The notes beneath the pieces were generated by a model. It worked only from the letters and a program-made list of their open reading frames with translations. It did not search any database and had not been told where the DNA came from. A stretch of 64,000 nt of DNA from Homarus americanus (lineage: Eukaryota > Arthropoda > Malacostraca > Decapoda > Nephropidae). Numbering within the stretch: position 1 is the first letter of the stretch; each line of letters begins with the position of its first letter. The translations under genes were made by a program, and so were the position numbers. The stretch spans positions 1,916,601 to 1,980,600 of the forward strand of contig NW_024726235.1 of the NCBI RefSeq assembly GCF_018991925.1. The letters run 5' to 3'. Shown in pieces: positions 63,646-64,000 of the stretch.

Positions 63646-64000
63646 ACAAGTGAGGTAAGCTGTGGTGTCTAATCTTCAGGTGATCCTAGGGTGGCACACA
63701 AATAGCCTTACTACAACTGTTCTTGGTAAAGCGACTTATGCACCCACCTGCTGTATATTAGATACCCTGATGCATTCTCCTCGTGTGGTGTGACTAGAAC
63801 TAGATTAAACAGGTACACTGGCGTCTCTATAAACTAACTCACTCAACATAGTCAGGAGTTAACTTCAAAATTACCAATACGTATCCCACGCCATCTGTAT
63901 CTCACCAACCCCCATAGAATCCTAGGGCCCTGATGAGGGGAGGGGAGGACACTTCTGCCTGAGTGAATCACCCTCGGGACACATAAAACCCAATACTTAA

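Larger units (their letters stand above)
61561..64000. other. Intergenic to window end
   Basis: Contains (CA)n tracts at 62018-62076 and 63251-63271 and telomere-like runs near 63565-63645. Open frames at 62701-62892 and 62923-63144 have no recognised family. Confidence 0.4.

Overview
This window looks like nuclear DNA of an invertebrate, most likely an arthropod and plausibly a decapod crustacean. Supporting signs are spliced genes with multi-kilobase introns, several LINE families at different decay stages, long (TA)n, (AAT)n and (CA)n tracts, scattered TTAGG-type (arthropod telomere motif) runs, and very little coding sequence. Nothing prokaryotic or viral was seen. The taxon is an inference.

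Only two host genes can be supported. (1) On the plus strand, ten coding exons from 21688 to 37436 encode a PLP-dependent group II decarboxylase of the cysteine sulfinate / acidic amino acid decarboxylase type (CSAD / GADL1 / insect black relatives). The catalytic lysine is in an NPHK motif in exon 7. Exons 1, 2, 4 and 7 are open, but exons 3, 5, 6, 8, 9 and 10 each carry small indels, mostly at short homopolymers. The flanking protein-level similarity is preserved, which suggests poor consensus quality across about 31-42.7 kb or a young pseudogene. (2) On the minus strand, three coding exons (56652 down to 51836) encode an intact 140-residue PPC/DUF296 domain protein.

Layout: 0-4.5 kb, a small hAT-like MITE, LINE relics and empty sequence. 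4.5-7.9 kb, a hAT transposon with perfect 15-bp inverted ends, interrupted by an RNase H-bearing LINE with a 10-bp target duplication, itself interrupted by two related LTR-like sequences. 8.5-9.8 kb, a LINE with reverse transcriptase remnants. 12-14.3 kb, a diverged triplicated repeat, a LINE ORF1 and a chimeric LINE 3' part. 15.5-17 kb, hairpins, (TA)n and a second RNase H LINE. 21-37 kb, the decarboxylase gene, whose large intron 2 holds (TA)n-bordered and pogo-like elements plus a Tc1/mariner relic. 39.2-48.1 kb, an 8.86-kb composite of three copies of a ~0.88-kb hAT-like inverted-repeat element alternating with two ~325-bp satellite arrays (8 and 11 units), all bounded by one 8-bp duplication. 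51-57 kb, the PPC gene with MITE and LINE insertions in its introns. 57-64 kb, LINE and MITE relics, microsatellites and telomere-like runs.

The two genes show no functional link. Most of the biology visible here is transposon nesting and satellite formation. The composite at 39-48 kb is the best candidate for something unusual.
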